A stretch of 64,000 bases of DNA from NCBI GenBank assembly GCA_034687125.1, contig JAQGBZ010000104.1, forward strand, positions 1 to 64,000, written 5' to 3'. The stretch's first letter is position 1. Every line of letters begins with the position of its first letter. The translations under genes were made by a program, and so were the position numbers. A model generated the notes under the pieces. That model was given only the letters and a program-made list of their open reading frames with translations. It searched no databases and was not told the origin of the DNA. Shown in pieces: positions 21,101 through 33,200 of this stretch. This stretch comes from Neelides folsomi (Eukaryota; Arthropoda; Collembola; Neelipleona; Neelidae).

Positions 21101-23881
21101 ATAAAATTAACATATATTTATAAACCGTAATTTTACAGTGGAGAAGCGTTTGAAAATGATGAGAAAACTAAACCTTTGGGCAATGAGAAGTCTTGGGGAG
21201 ATTCATCTCTAAAGAACAAAGTTGGAAAGAATATCAGGGAAGCTGAGAGGCTCATTGGGTTGATAAATACACAAAAGGGTTGTAATACTACAGTGACCAA
21301 CCTTGATAGAATTCTCCGGGAAGTTAGACAACTTACGAACAAGGTTTAATACATTTATATTAATAGTAAATTAAATAACAAAGCCAAGTTAAATGAGTAT
21401 GTTACACATAGTTTGAAAAAAATTTTTTAGAATAAGTTTATTCAAGAAGCTTTCATTGGTCTTGGAGCTTTCAAAATGGCCCAAAAAATTATAGATTGTA
21501 CAGCTCCTGATCTTCCTCAAAAGTTAGTGTTTTTTATTATATATACTTTTTGAATTTCAATTTAAAAGTTCCCTGAGAGCTGCTTATAGTGAACTATTAA
21601 TGAGTGACTATTATTTTAATATTATTACTTTTTTAGAATAATAATTTCGGCGTGCAATGTAATAACAGCCGGAATTTATGAAAATATGAGGAATACCTTT
21701 TATGCGTTAAGAGGTACAATTGTATGCAGCATTGTTGATCTCATTGCTACTCGTTGGGCAGTAAGTAAATCACATAATTATTATTACATTTAAAATGATA
21801 AATATTTACATTGTTAGTAAGCTTAAGTATTGTAATTTAATCTTAATTTTAAATTTATTTTTAGTTACTTGTTCCTGATGGAAATCGCTGGCATTGCGGT
21901 TCTCCTGTAGGATCAGACGAATCAATGCCCTGTGATTCAGTGCTCGGTAACTTTTACTCAAATAATACTTTAACATACACTTTAATTTAAATGTATAAAT
22001 AATTTGAATATTAAATATTTAATTATTACTTTTAAGAATCTTGCCTGGAGTTGGTATTTACCGTTTTCAATGTAATTCCTGATCCAATTGATGGGATTTG
22101 CAGCCAAAATTGCCGTCATTTGGTTAACGAAACCGATCTTTTAGATATATTAACCAGAACGCAAGATTTTATCGGGTAAGATTTTTTCAAACGGACAGAA
22201 ATTGTAATTATAATTTAAATGCAATTATCATAATTAAACCTATGAAAATATTATATGTATTATTTAAATTGAATTTTTTGTTCATTCCTAGATACTTTGT
22301 GTCCACTGGTGTTATTGATAGACTTTCAGTATATTCAAGCAGCGTTCGCGGACCATTAGAAAATCAGCCAACAGTAGCTGGAACGCTAAAATTTTCATTT
22401 GATTTTTTTACAATGATCGTTTATGCACTTTCATTTTGGTGAGTTTTAATATGCAGAGATTGTTCATATTTATAATTTAGATTATTACAGTTGATCTAAT
22501 GCATAATATACTGCCCAATAAGTCCATTCATTTGAGTGTTTGTCCCTCTTAATCCTTCTAATGATAAAAACTTTATTACTGCTCTTTGTTCAATTAAATC
22601 AAAATCATAATTATCCATTTTAACTTTATTAAATGCGTCTTAAAGATAAACTAATTATAAAATTATCGTATCTCATCAATTAGCATTTTCATATACAATA
22701 TACATAGATGAATGGACTTTTTGGGCAGTATATTACACACTAATGTTTTTTAAAATGATATACAATTTAGAATAGAATATTTAAGGGTTTAATTTCAATA
22801 TTTAATAACAACAATTTCAGTGCTGCGAAAAAAGCACATTTAACGGGAAAAAAAGAAAATGACTCAACGCAATTGTTGGCTTCTTTCGAGACTTCAGATT
22901 TGGCTGGATCTATTTCAATGTCTTATTCTCTCCTTATATACCAAGGAGGTCCGTCCCGACCACGTCTTCTCCAAATGAGTGATGGAAAAGAAAATATTGA
23001 AGGTGGTAAAATTCCAGAGAAACCTGGGAACATTACGGCTGATATTGTTCTCTCAACTTTAAGTTTTATTAATTCCCTAGCCACGCATGATATCAAATAT
23101 CTTCAGGTGAAATAACAATTTGAAATAATCATATTTTAAGTCATTCAATAATAATATTTAATCAACAATGTTGGGTTTTACGAAATTGAAATTTAATTTG
23201 TATGTGTATTGCAGAAAGTATTAGGTTCTGAATCTTTATCATTACAATTCCGTCATATTGCCAGCCAACTCCTTTGGCAGGTCGTTCCTTATAGAAAGGA
23301 ACCTCTTATGAAGAAACTTTTAAAAGAACTCATCATTGCAATAGGAAACTTCACAGTGGCTAATAAACATAACCAGGTTAGTCAATTTACACTTTTATTC
23401 CAAATTAATGAACACTTTTATTATGCAATGTTATCGTGTTGTATGTAAAATGATTTTTTTGATCATTTCAGTCAACAATTCAGTCTGGTCAAACTCCAAC
23501 GGTGCTACAGCAACTTTGTAATCTCCCTAAAGAATTTTTCCAAGATCCGTCCATGTCACGAACACTTTATTCAACCCTTATCGCAGTAAGCCACGGAAAT
23601 GAGGAAAATCGGGAAATCATTAACCAGTCAAATATCAAAACAGAGGTTTTACTTTAATTTTAATATATAATTAATATATAAATATTTTATTTAATAATGA
23701 ATTTTTTTATTTATTATTTTTAATATATGATTTTTATACAATTTTTTGATCGCATGCTAATTAAGACTGATTTAAATTCAAACAGCTCTTGGACAGCTTT
23801 GTGAAATCACCGACGTTTAACAAGACTAATCGGATCTTGAGATATATTAACCAGAATCAAGGAATTGGATTGACCTTATAA
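15121..23881 (+). CDS. SCAPER: SCAPER, S-phase cyclin A-associated protein in the ER
   Basis: 24 exons join in phase to about 1790 aa (human about 1400). Exon starts-ends: 15121-15298, 15462-15641, 15804-15991, 16138-16968, 17558-17719, 17857-18037, 18176-18899, 19032-19236, 19327-19471, 19563-19750, 19853-20074, 20158-20274, 20399-20719, 20818-21041, 21139-21343, 21431-21522, 21637-21760, 21865-21946, 22037-22175, 22292-22438, 22821-23106, 23215-23376, 23472-23645, 23786-23881. Exon 3 encodes the SCAPER N-terminal domain (RYWSFLYDNLERSFSEI); exon 7 starts DGWETVR; exons 8-13 are a long charged coiled coil with KVREIAFINFHDSLNRK; exons 13-14 form a C2H2 zinc finger (CTLC...HLRGRSH); exons 15-24 are the helical C-terminal domain ending near TPTVLQQLCNLP. 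In mammals SCAPER binds cyclin A/CDK2, localises to the ER and affects cilia. The start and the exon 5-6 acceptor are the least certain points. Confidence 0.9.
16969..17557 (+). other. Intron 4 of SCAPER
   Basis: A 589-bp AT-rich intron, longer than most in this gene. No coding potential or structured element was seen. The donor is GTACAA and the acceptor ends TTCTGTAG. Confidence 0.6.
22504..22735. mobile_element. Candidate MITE with 28-bp terminal inverted repeats, in a SCAPER intron
   Basis: The left arm (22504-22531, starting TAATATACTGCCCAA) and the right arm (22708-22735) are inverted copies differing at one base. The whole element is 232 bp, AT-rich inside, with no coding frame. Both ends finish in TA, which would fit a TA target-site duplication of the Tc1/mariner kind, but the TA may instead belong to the repeat. 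It sits in the 382-bp intron between the exons ending at 22438 and starting at 22821. The TIR plus small size define a non-autonomous DNA transposon candidate; the superfamily is inference. Confidence 0.75.
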
Positions 23882-25173
23882 GATAAATTTTTAATGGAAT
23901 GGGCAAAGTACTTAAATACAATTGAGGAATTTTCCTCACTATCCCCAATTAAGTCTAAATGTGATATTAACTAATAAAATAGGAACCAATTGATAATGTA
24001 ATAGCTATAATTTTTATTCTTTTCTGTGTTATACTTATAATAGGGGTTTTAACGATAATTAGTAGCGTTTCATTTTCGTCCTAATCATGTCTTACTTTTA
24101 GCTCGTTTTTAATTATTGTTAGCAATAGGTAAAGTTTGTTTTTGCTACCAAAATAGTCTTTTTAAACTAAAGCAGCTCGTTCGTTCTCAATGCAAAATAA
24201 CTACTATATGTAAATGAATAATTGCCAATGCATGATTAGTTGTCTTGAATATTTATTAAAAGACATTCATATTTCCAATTGTATAAATTTACAAAGACGT
24301 TAACTGGTATTATAATTAATTTTGTAAAATTAAGTTAAAAAGTTTATAATTAATTTTTTTGGATCGAACTCGAAGTATAAAGCTTATTATTTTCACAATA
24401 ATATTTGGCTTATTTTATATACATTGCTCGCAATTTTAATATTTATCTGAATGTGAGTTGGATTAAAATAATAATTACCTATTAATGTTTTATTATTATG
24501 TATAAGTACTTGCCGTTATTAACGAAAACGTTATAATATATCTTAAGATTGCTTGTAAAAAATTTCAATGTTGAATTGAATAAAGATTTCATTAACTATT
24601 TAAATGTACTTTATTATTTTTATAATTTGTTTAAAATTTAAAAAGTTATGCGGTCATAAAACTAATGAGAAATTATGGTTCATAAGTGCTTAGATAATTA
24701 CTAATAGTACAGTTTTCTTTACTCGAGTATTCACAATCCAGAATAAAAATTGAATTAACATTAACCATAAGTAGTTAAATATAAGTATAAAAGAAATGTT
24801 TAAAATCGAAACTTAAAAATTCTCCTCTTCCATTTAAAAGCAGAAACTAGAATGAGTAAAATTGACTTGCAAGTGTGCATTTAGATATTAGGGAAGTGAC
24901 CTTACGAGTGACTTAAAATGAATGGGAGAAGTGACCATTGTCACTGATGACTAGCAATTGTATTTAGCAGCATAAAATGAGAAGGGCATTTAAAATAGGA
25001 AATTATAATATAATTAAGTTGAGAGTTGCATTAATACAAATACCGAAGCATTTTACGTAAGTAATCATATCATTATTTAAATATTGAGTATGTAAGTACT
25101 CTTTGTTTTGGTTTAATTCTTAGTTAAGTAGTTTCAAGTTAATTTGGTCAAGTCATTTGAAGATATTTTGATA
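23882..25173. other. Convergent 3' regions of SCAPER (+) and Mtl (-)
   Basis: AT-rich, with no coding exon. AATAAA at 23973-23978 lies about 92 bp after the SCAPER stop; a second AATAAA at 24579-24584 could give a longer 3' UTR. On the minus strand, TTTAAT at 25112-25117 reads as ATTAAA, about 60 bp after the Mtl stop. Around 24830-24960 base composition is more mixed than in the surroundings, but nothing recognisable was found. Confidence 0.5.
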
Positions 25174-26297
25174 TTATAGCACAATGCAATTACTTTGTCT
25201 TCGTCTCATTGGCTCGGGACGAAGGACAGATCTCACAGCTTCATCAAACACCTAACAAACAAGAAAAGTTGACATGAATAAGGAATAGGAATTAATTTAT
25301 AATAATTACTTAATTATTATTATTACCTGACGAAGTCCACGTTGGGTTAATGCTGAACACTCTAAGTATTTCACAGCTCGAATTTTATTGGCTAATCTTT
25401 GACCTTGTTCTCTTTTAATTGGAGATAAACCCTGTTCGGATAATTGAGAAAGAGTTTCTTTATCTTCACGGAGATCCAATTTAGTTCCTGTTATAAGGAC
25501 AATTGTTGAAGAATCTTTCATAGAACATTGGGATTGAAATTGATTATTATAGCAGATACATTTGCTTACCTATTACAATTAGTGGAGCATCTGGGCAGTG
25601 ATGTTTAATTTCAGGGAACCATTTTGATGTGACGTTCTCGTACGATGAAGGACTCACAATTGAAAAACATACGAGGAAAACATCCGTCTAATTAATAAAA
25701 ATAAACACAAGTTAAATATTTAATCAAAATTAAACAAAATAGAAAATTGAAAATCCGAGTGTTTAATAAGTGGAATCGTCCATACTTCAATTCACCATAA
25801 TATTGGTACAGGTATTTCATTGGTATCTTGTAATTAAATCATGAAAAATACCTGTGGATAGCTAAGCGGTCTCAATCGATCATAATCCTCTTGGCCTGCT
25901 GTATCCCAAAGTCCGAGACTTACAGGAATTCCATCAACAACCATCGGAGCCGAGTAATTGTCGAATCTACACAATACATCTTTTTATCCTCTAATTTCAA
26001 TTAACTAAATTGTGATCACTTAAATAAACAATAAAATAACTTACACAGTAGGGACATATTCGCCTGGGAAGCTATCAGTTGTATATGAGATCAGCATACA
26101 CGTTTTCCCAACAGTTCTACAACCATTAATTTCATTAAAAATATTCCAAATCATACAAATTACTTGTTATATCATTAAATTAATTATTTGACACTGTTTG
26201 AACCCCAAAGACAATTTACAATTAATTTGACATTTGGATAAATTTTTACTTACCCGTCACCGACAACTACACATTTAATTGGTCTTCCACTCGACAT
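25174..26297 (-). CDS. Mtl: Mtl (Mig-2-like) Rho/Rac-family small GTPase
   Basis: Six exons (26297-26254, 26116-26045, 25966-25852, 25687-25570, 25487-25327, 25251-25174) join in phase to give 195 aa. All GTPase motifs are intact: P-loop GDGTVGKT (13-20), switch I Thr38, DTAGQ (60-64, catalytic Gln64), TKLD (118-121) and CSAL (160-163). The C-terminus is a short basic stretch and CIVL, a CAAX box ending in Leu that predicts geranylgeranylation and membrane anchoring. The text [20 protein letters not shown] and [20 protein letters not shown] match the Mtl/Mig-2 branch better than Rac1 or Cdc42. In flies and worms this branch works with Rac in cell migration, axon guidance and actin control. 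Family is firm and the branch very likely. Confidence 0.93.
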
Positions 26298-27480
26298 GAT
26301 TTAATAGTTAAATGACTCCTTGCTCAAATTAAAGTGAATCAGAAATTCCTTAAGATTGAATCACTGTCTAAAGTTCAAACAAATCTACTGTAGTAGTCAC
26401 TTAATCTGGTATTTGGTAAATAAGGAATGGTTTAACTTCGAGTCTTGTTTTAAAGTGAATAATGATGTGTGAATTGTTGTATAGCAGATTAACTCCCAGA
26501 TTTTAACTTTTATGGAGAGTTTGGGAGGAATTGAGAGAACTAATTTTCAAGATTTCGGTATGTCTCTGGATGTTTTCGAGTCCAAGGTTGAGGTTGAGAG
26601 TTTGTGAAATGCGTGGGAGTGTTGAGAAGACATGAAGATGGGAATATAGGAAGAAGACGTGTGAGGATGTTTATTAATAAAAGGCTTTAATGGAAATGTG
26701 TTTGGAAGGGAGATGAACTCTTGGGGCTATTTTTACTATTTCTTCTCCATCTCTTTTTATGCTGTTTTTGGAGAGGCGCATGAGCTCAGGGCGATTTCCA
26801 CCCTTCAAAATCAAAACTCACCCTCGCCAAGTTAAGGGTTTAAGGGACGGATATGGATCGGAGGATCGTGTGTGTAACGGTCGAGGGACTCGGGTTAATT
26901 ATTTATTCCATTATGCAGCATATTGTGATTCCATATAGGCAGATGGAACAAATAGAGCGGTCGATAAAATAAACAAAAAAGAATCATATTACGTGTATGC
27001 TTCACATGACATTATGATGGGCCATGCCAAAAACCACTTTAATTAATAACTTACGAAAAAGTAAGGAGGTTAGAAATTTTAAATGGATTTTGAATTAACC
27101 AAACTTGTAGAATTCAAATAAAAACGACATAACTTATTTTAACTGTAAATGCATTTAATTAAATACAGTGAAATAGTGAAAATCATAGACATAAACATGG
27201 AAAATGATAGGAAATTAATACTTTAAATTTTAAAGGGAGATAGGAAATGTTACATTGAATTTAAGTTGATTTATACAAAGTATTACTAAGAAAATTAATG
27301 TAGAATTATTAATTTAGCAAAAAATGGAGATATAATTTTTCCGACATTAATTATCTTAAAAATGATCTACATTAAAACTTTAAAATTCTTTATTTATGAT
27401 AATAGGTTAATACCATATTAAATCTTCTTGAATAAATGTATGAGTGTAGTGTATTTATGAGAATGCATAATGGATAGAAA
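26298..27480. other. 5' flank of Mtl
   Basis: No coding exon was seen. The first 650 bp include the Mtl promoter and 5' UTR and contain a G/A-rich stretch at about 26500-26900. From about 27000 on the DNA becomes very AT-rich. Where the 3' UTR of the next gene ends cannot be fixed by eye. Confidence 0.45.
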
Positions 27481-28380
27481 AAACACAGATTTATTAAATT
27501 ATTGCTTTATTAAACATAAAACATAAGGAACTGATTCTGACGCAATTGATTTAAATTACAAACAATTTCTGTTTTTTCTCCAGTCAAATCTTATTATTAG
27601 AGGTATACTTTATATACAGAACTGAGCTTATGAGCTAAAGCGGTCACTACAAGACCCAATTGTTAAAATTTTACTAAATGTACATCGCTGTTGATGTAAA
27701 TTTAAAGAGAAAAAGCAAGGAGCTTTACAATATTCTCTTAATATAAATATTATTTTAATACTAATTTTTATGTGTTAGTAAATCCATGTTTCATTTAATT
27801 TGAAAAACTTTCAAAAAACCAAAAGTAAGTATTGTAGGTTGCAAGTAAAAGGTAGAGAGAAATAATTAATAATTATTCTCACATTCCTTTAATTACATTT
27901 TTACACAAACAAAATATTTTAAAACTTTGAATGGGAGAGAAATCTTCAAAAAATAACTTGACATCATGAGTGAATAAAATTCATTTTAACGATCTTTTTA
28001 ATCTGGGGGTATGTATGGTGAATTGTACAGATATCTAATATACTGGCTTAAATGTAAACGTTAAAGTTATGTAATTAATAAAAGCCAACATGTCTATCTA
28101 AAAGATAAGTACATTAGCAATTAGTAAAATGATACTGACCGGATTTCATCCTTAGTATTTATTACATTATAGAGCTGTCATTTAAGTAATCAAATTATGT
28201 TATAATAACATCCAACTCCCTGAGAAAACAAAAATTATATCAATTGATTTGCTATAATAAATACAGGATAATTAAAAATAATCTTATTTATTATTAACTA
28301 ATTGGGATTTCAAACATATTATGAAAATTCAATAAAATGTTTTTACCGTCTTAATAATTCACTATTTACAGAACGTTCTT

Positions 28381-28398
28381 TTTATAATTAATTATAAA
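28381..28398. repeat. 18-bp perfect palindrome, copy 1
   Basis: TTTATAATTAATTATAAA is its own reverse complement. The same 18 bases occur again 230 bp away at 28611-28628. ACAGAA lies upstream of both copies and ATA directly follows both. Confidence 0.9.
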
Positions 28399-28610
28399 TA
28401 TCGTAATTACTCACACACATTGAAAAAATAATTATTTAATAAAAGAAAATCCTCTTTCTCTTCTTCCATGTCTTTATGATGGACATGACAATTTTCATCA
28501 TTGTACCTTTAGAAATGTCTATTAAAATAAAGAACTATTGGTAATCTCTCTATGAAACAAAGGGGATTTCAAAGTACATCCTCGGCCTTCACTTACAGAA
28601 TATTTAACTA

Positions 28611-28628
28611 TTTATAATTAATTATAAA
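28611..28628. repeat. 18-bp perfect palindrome, copy 2
   Basis: Identical to the palindrome at 28381-28398. The core AATTAATT contains two overlapping homeodomain-type TAATT sites and also resembles the AT-rich sites bound by ARID3 proteins. Such binding is speculation. Confidence 0.9.
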
Positions 28629-29251
28629 TACAAATTAATACTTTTTAAAATGGTAATTTTAAACAACCAGAAGAATCTTGTAGCTTATCTTCAGTTCATT
28701 CAAATACCAATTTATACATAGACTAATTTTTTTAATAATAATTATTAAGATTATGAAGTATCTCAAAGGTTCGCTAATTTAATTGTATTTAATTATGGAT
28801 TTTTAGGTTTCATAAATTAACTAAATCCTATTTATTAATCTAAAATTGGCTTTATCACCCAAAACATTTAAAATAGTATAAAAGCCCTTAAAATTTATAA
28901 TACAGAAATTCTGGCCTTTTGTCTCGCATTGCACATTCTATTAATTATTTAGTAAATTATCTTAATTTTCGAGATAATGTCTACTATAAGTATTCTATTT
29001 ACATTCTACTGATATTATAGATAATATAAAATTAAACTTTTAATTCATTACTAAATATATTGTGAGAAATTCAATATAATCCAAAAACAGTTCTAAATAA
29101 TTTCCCTTAATGATAAATGATAACAGATTATAAAAAAGATTTAAAACTTAGAAATTCCAAACTATGTACATGAAATTCACCAACAAACTATTTGTGCTTG
29201 TAAGCAAACCAAATAGTGAGTAAAAAATAAGTGCAAGTATATTTTGTTATA

Positions 29252-29277
29252 ATTGTCCGACAATGCCATGATTGTCG
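29252..29277. other. Alternating inverted hexamers able to form two hairpins
   Basis: ATTGTC (29252-29257), GACAAT (29259-29264) and ATTGTC (29271-29276) alternate. The middle copy can pair with either neighbour. Its pairing with the right one extends to a 7-bp stem (29258-29264 with 29271-29277) and a 6-base loop. It lies in the presumed 3' UTR of the ARID3 gene. Confidence 0.6.
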
Positions 29278-29304
29278 CTTACATCGCATGACAGTCATTT
29301 CTAA

Positions 29305-29316
29305 TACCGTACGGTA
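29305..29316. repeat. 12-bp perfect palindrome
   Basis: TACCGTACGGTA is its own reverse complement. It stands out for its GC content in an AT-rich segment and lies 28 bases from the hairpin region at 29252-29277. No factor is assigned. Confidence 0.7.
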
Positions 29317-30227
29317 ACACTTGACATCCCCTCTCAATGTAATATTAACTCAAGAGACGAATCAACTTACACAAAGTACATTATAAACCCTTATTCAATA
29401 AATGTAAGTAGAATTAAACGCTTCCTTAGAGCTAAAAACTAATGGCACACTCATCAGATCACTAATTTAACTTACAAACACACTAAGAATACATAAATAC
29501 GAGAGTTTATTTCAAAAAAAACCAAATCCATTTCCTAATTGAGTTTCCTCACTTATACACCTTTTTGTCAAAAAAATACACTCGAAATTATAAAAAAACA
29601 CTTAATTGACTTAGCAGAGATCAAAATTGACAATGGACAAATTTTTCTATTTATTGATCAAGAGAAAGTACTCCAAGTACTTTACAGAATCTCATCGTAT
29701 AAATGAACAATACCTTAGTATACAAACGCTTATTAGGTAAATGCAAAATATACTCGAGAGAAAAAGTGCAGAAATAATATTTTTTTCTGCAATCCAACAC
29801 ATCCACATTCAAGCAGGCAACTTTTAAAAATGTCTAAAAATGAAATTATAAAACTGAAATGTTCATATTTGAATATATTTTGAGATTAATGTGGGCGCTA
29901 CAACTCAAGTCCATCAATCATAGTTTGAAATTTTAAAATAAGAAAATACTTATTCAATCATAATCTATTTGGTTGAGTGCTAAAACTCAAGTAAGAATTT
30001 TGCTATATAGATAATAGAAAAATCGGAACTCATCAGAACATAATGGTAAAGATTATAAATGAAATGGATTATAATTATTATTAATATTAGTGTGGACCAA
30101 GTATAGTAAAATAACTTGTAAAAAGTGTCGAGTAATTGCTGAACACTCGAAAGTGTTCTTTATAATCATAATTAACAAATGTACATAATAAATACAATTT
30201 TATAAATAAAAAAACGGCCTGAGTGTT

Positions 30228-33200
30228 TTAGGAGACCCTTGTGGAGACAGAGTTCTGTGCAAAGAGAACACCTTGGTACATGATCCCATTGATTTCAAGT
30301 GAAACCACCATGGAGGTGTCAACTCCTCTCCCATCTCCTCTTGAGTTGATTTTGATATGAGTGGCGTTGTGAGCGCCGGGACTTCCGCCGTTCCCTCGAT
30401 CGCTGTGACGATCACTGTGACGATCGCTGTGACGATCATTGTGACGATCTCCATGTCGATCCCTATCTCGAGACACGGGAGTTTCAGGATCTTCAATGGC
30501 CATCCGCTTTGGTGGTGGCGGAGCTCCGCCGCTGTTATTCAAATGATGATCGTGGCGCTTCCCATTCTCTTTTTCATGCTGTAGAGCAATAACAGCATTT
30601 TCATCAAATTCCTTCTTAATCCCCGAAAGCTTGAATTTAGCTTCTGAAGACTAAATCAAATAAATAAACCCAAATGTTAGTCCCAAAAAAACTACCCAAA
30701 CGTAAACATTTTACTAGCTAAAAGTAAATGTAAGCTTAAAAGTAGATTTACAATAAATCCCAAAAATCCCAAAAGTAATTAATTTTACAGTATTATTTCT
30801 ATTATATAGTTATGTAATAGTATGTAAATACATGTAATATTTTTGTTGTATATTATCATATTGTCATTATCTTTTTTCTAATATTTGATGAAATTACTTT
30901 GGGGGTGTGAGCTCCTTCGGAATTTCTCGTAGGAACTTCAAGGTTGAGTGCTTCTTGTTGAGGAGGAGCTTTTGGATCCGGAAGAGCCGCTCCACCACCG
31001 TAGAGATTCCAAAGAGTGAGTCGGGAGAGTTCCAGAGCGGCGAGGGCATCTCGAGCATTAGGTGTCCCACTCGGTGGAGGTGAATTTGGACCTACGACAC
31101 GGAAAACCATTAAACATCCCTTGTTTGTCTTCTTTATTCCTCCACAGCATAGAGAAAAGCCAAAAGAAGTTGAGGAGTTTAAAACCAACTCGCCGTCAAG
31201 AGACGTGAGGAGGCAGTTAAAAGTCTCTTGAGAGACAAGATTGACTTTTCAAGCCGTCTCAACTGCTAATTCCCTTCACTCTCCCTACTAACTGTCACTG
31301 CGGAACGAGTCATATTGGCAAACAAACATGGTTACTAAAACCTTTGCGGATTAGACCACAGTCCCCAAACCACTCCAATCCAATGTGTCAACAATGAGAA
31401 AAACAAGGAATATAATTGATGCTTTTTTATATCCTTTCTCAATTTCATTCATCGCTTTCTTTGTCTTTATAAGTAAAGACCCCTCACTGTATTTTCCCAT
31501 CCAAATCCTCTATAATTTGGACATTAGCTTTAGGATTTTAACATACAAAAACAAATTAAATTCGCCATGTAGAACAAAGACCTTAGAAGGTTGTTATTCT
31601 TTTTTTACAGAATAGTATTAGATTTAAAAGCCTTATGATGACGCATTTTGAATGCACCGTTCAATTCCCCTCATCTTATTTTGACAACAATAACAATAAC
31701 AGCAATAATCATAATATCTCTCAGTCTCAACCATTAAAGATTGATAAAGGATGTCTGAACATGCATTAGCCTTCTATTAACGTCCATTCTAATGCTACAT
31801 GGTAAATAACTTCAAATGAGGATTTAAAAGAGCTCGTAAACCTGTTTACAAAATATTAAAAGTTCATCTCTCTTCGCCATTCCACACTTAAATTTATAAA
31901 GATTCCTGGCAAAAATCGTACACTGGCGGGCCTAACTGTAAAATCCTTTGCCAAAAGGGGTCTCATTAAAGAACAAATTCAATTTAAGTTCTGGTTGTGG
32001 AATCCAATAGATTTAAATTTTCCCATCAACTCAGTAGTGCCTCCACTCAACAACCCCCACACACTCATTTCCCAAATGAGGATTTAAGAGTTTATGACCA
32101 AACAATCAACGCTTTCTCTCCACCATCCTCAAAAATCGCATTTATTTACTCTCAACTTTTAATCATTTTGCAAATTCCTTCAATACATAAGAGTAAGAAA
32201 AAAAATTAAAAAGAGACAAAGAACTCGAACAAACAAGTTTATGAGTCGAATTTATTTTCCTCAAATCGAGGCTCCACGAAGTTCATCCTTGTAATTATGT
32301 ATTATGGGGAAGGGAGTAAATAAGTATATAGAAATGAAATCATTTAATGCATCTGTCTAAACAGTCGGGAGAGAAAATAATAATAATAATGCGCATTGGA
32401 ACTGCCAGCATAATAAAAAAAGAGACAAAGAAAATAAATGTGGTGGAGTCAAAAGGAGTTCCAAGGTTGGTTTGGAGTAAATCTCACATTTTTAATACCT
32501 CGTAATGAAGGTATGGAGAAGGAATATTATTATATGAACTCTGGTTGCGTAGAGGGAAATAAAAGGTATCGGGAAGGAATAAAAATCCCGTGAGGTCTGG
32601 AAGGGACTTGGCTCGCCATTTTATTGGTTTTTTCTTCTCCGAATATTATTATAGGAGACGCTGAGATGGTTAACTCGCCCATTAGCTCCACCAACCAATC
32701 CCCATATGTGAACACCGCCATAAAGCATAAAAATAAAAGATGTAAAAAATGTGCGAATATAAGTAATGAATAAACTCCTTGCAAAAGACCCCTTTAAAAA
32801 TGTCTTATATTAAAGGGATTTCATGTTCCTTCTTCTCTTTCCCTTTTCCACACGCAATAAAGTATAAAAATGTGTAAAAAAAGGGACTTCAAGGCTTTCC
32901 TATGCAGGGTCTGCAAAATATATGATATAAAATTTTTATTGCCTCCGATTTATTCATCGTTCCTGTCTGGCCCTCGGAGCAGTAATTTGGTATTGATGGG
33001 GTTCTACACCATGTTACAACCACCACCCTCGTCTGCGTCTCAAGGTGCTTTGAACTATAGGGAAAAAGGGTCTTTAAAACTATTCGCATATGTCTCATTT
33101 TCATCCTAATAAAAGTCTCTCCAAATTGGCACATGGAATCCATTCTTTATGGACAAATCTCCAATCAACGAGTCCCTCTGCATTTCCGCCCATTTCCCTT

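Larger units (their letters stand above)
27481..30227 (-). other. Probable long 3' UTR of the ARID3/retained gene
   Basis: AT-rich DNA downstream of the stop codon at 30228, without coding frames. TTTATT on the + strand (AATAAA on the minus strand) occurs at about 27490 and 27508, as well as closer to the stop, so the 3' UTR may reach 2.7 kb. Minus-strand matches to the Pumilio element TGTANATA lie at 27611-27618, 28363-28370, 28996-29003 and 29163-29170. Palindromes and a hairpin are listed separately. That this is transcribed as UTR is inference. Confidence 0.45.

Noticed and set aside
24940-24956. Small AGTGAC/GTCACT hairpin in the SCAPER-Mtl spacer
   Set aside because: A six-base stem is common by chance and has no supporting context.
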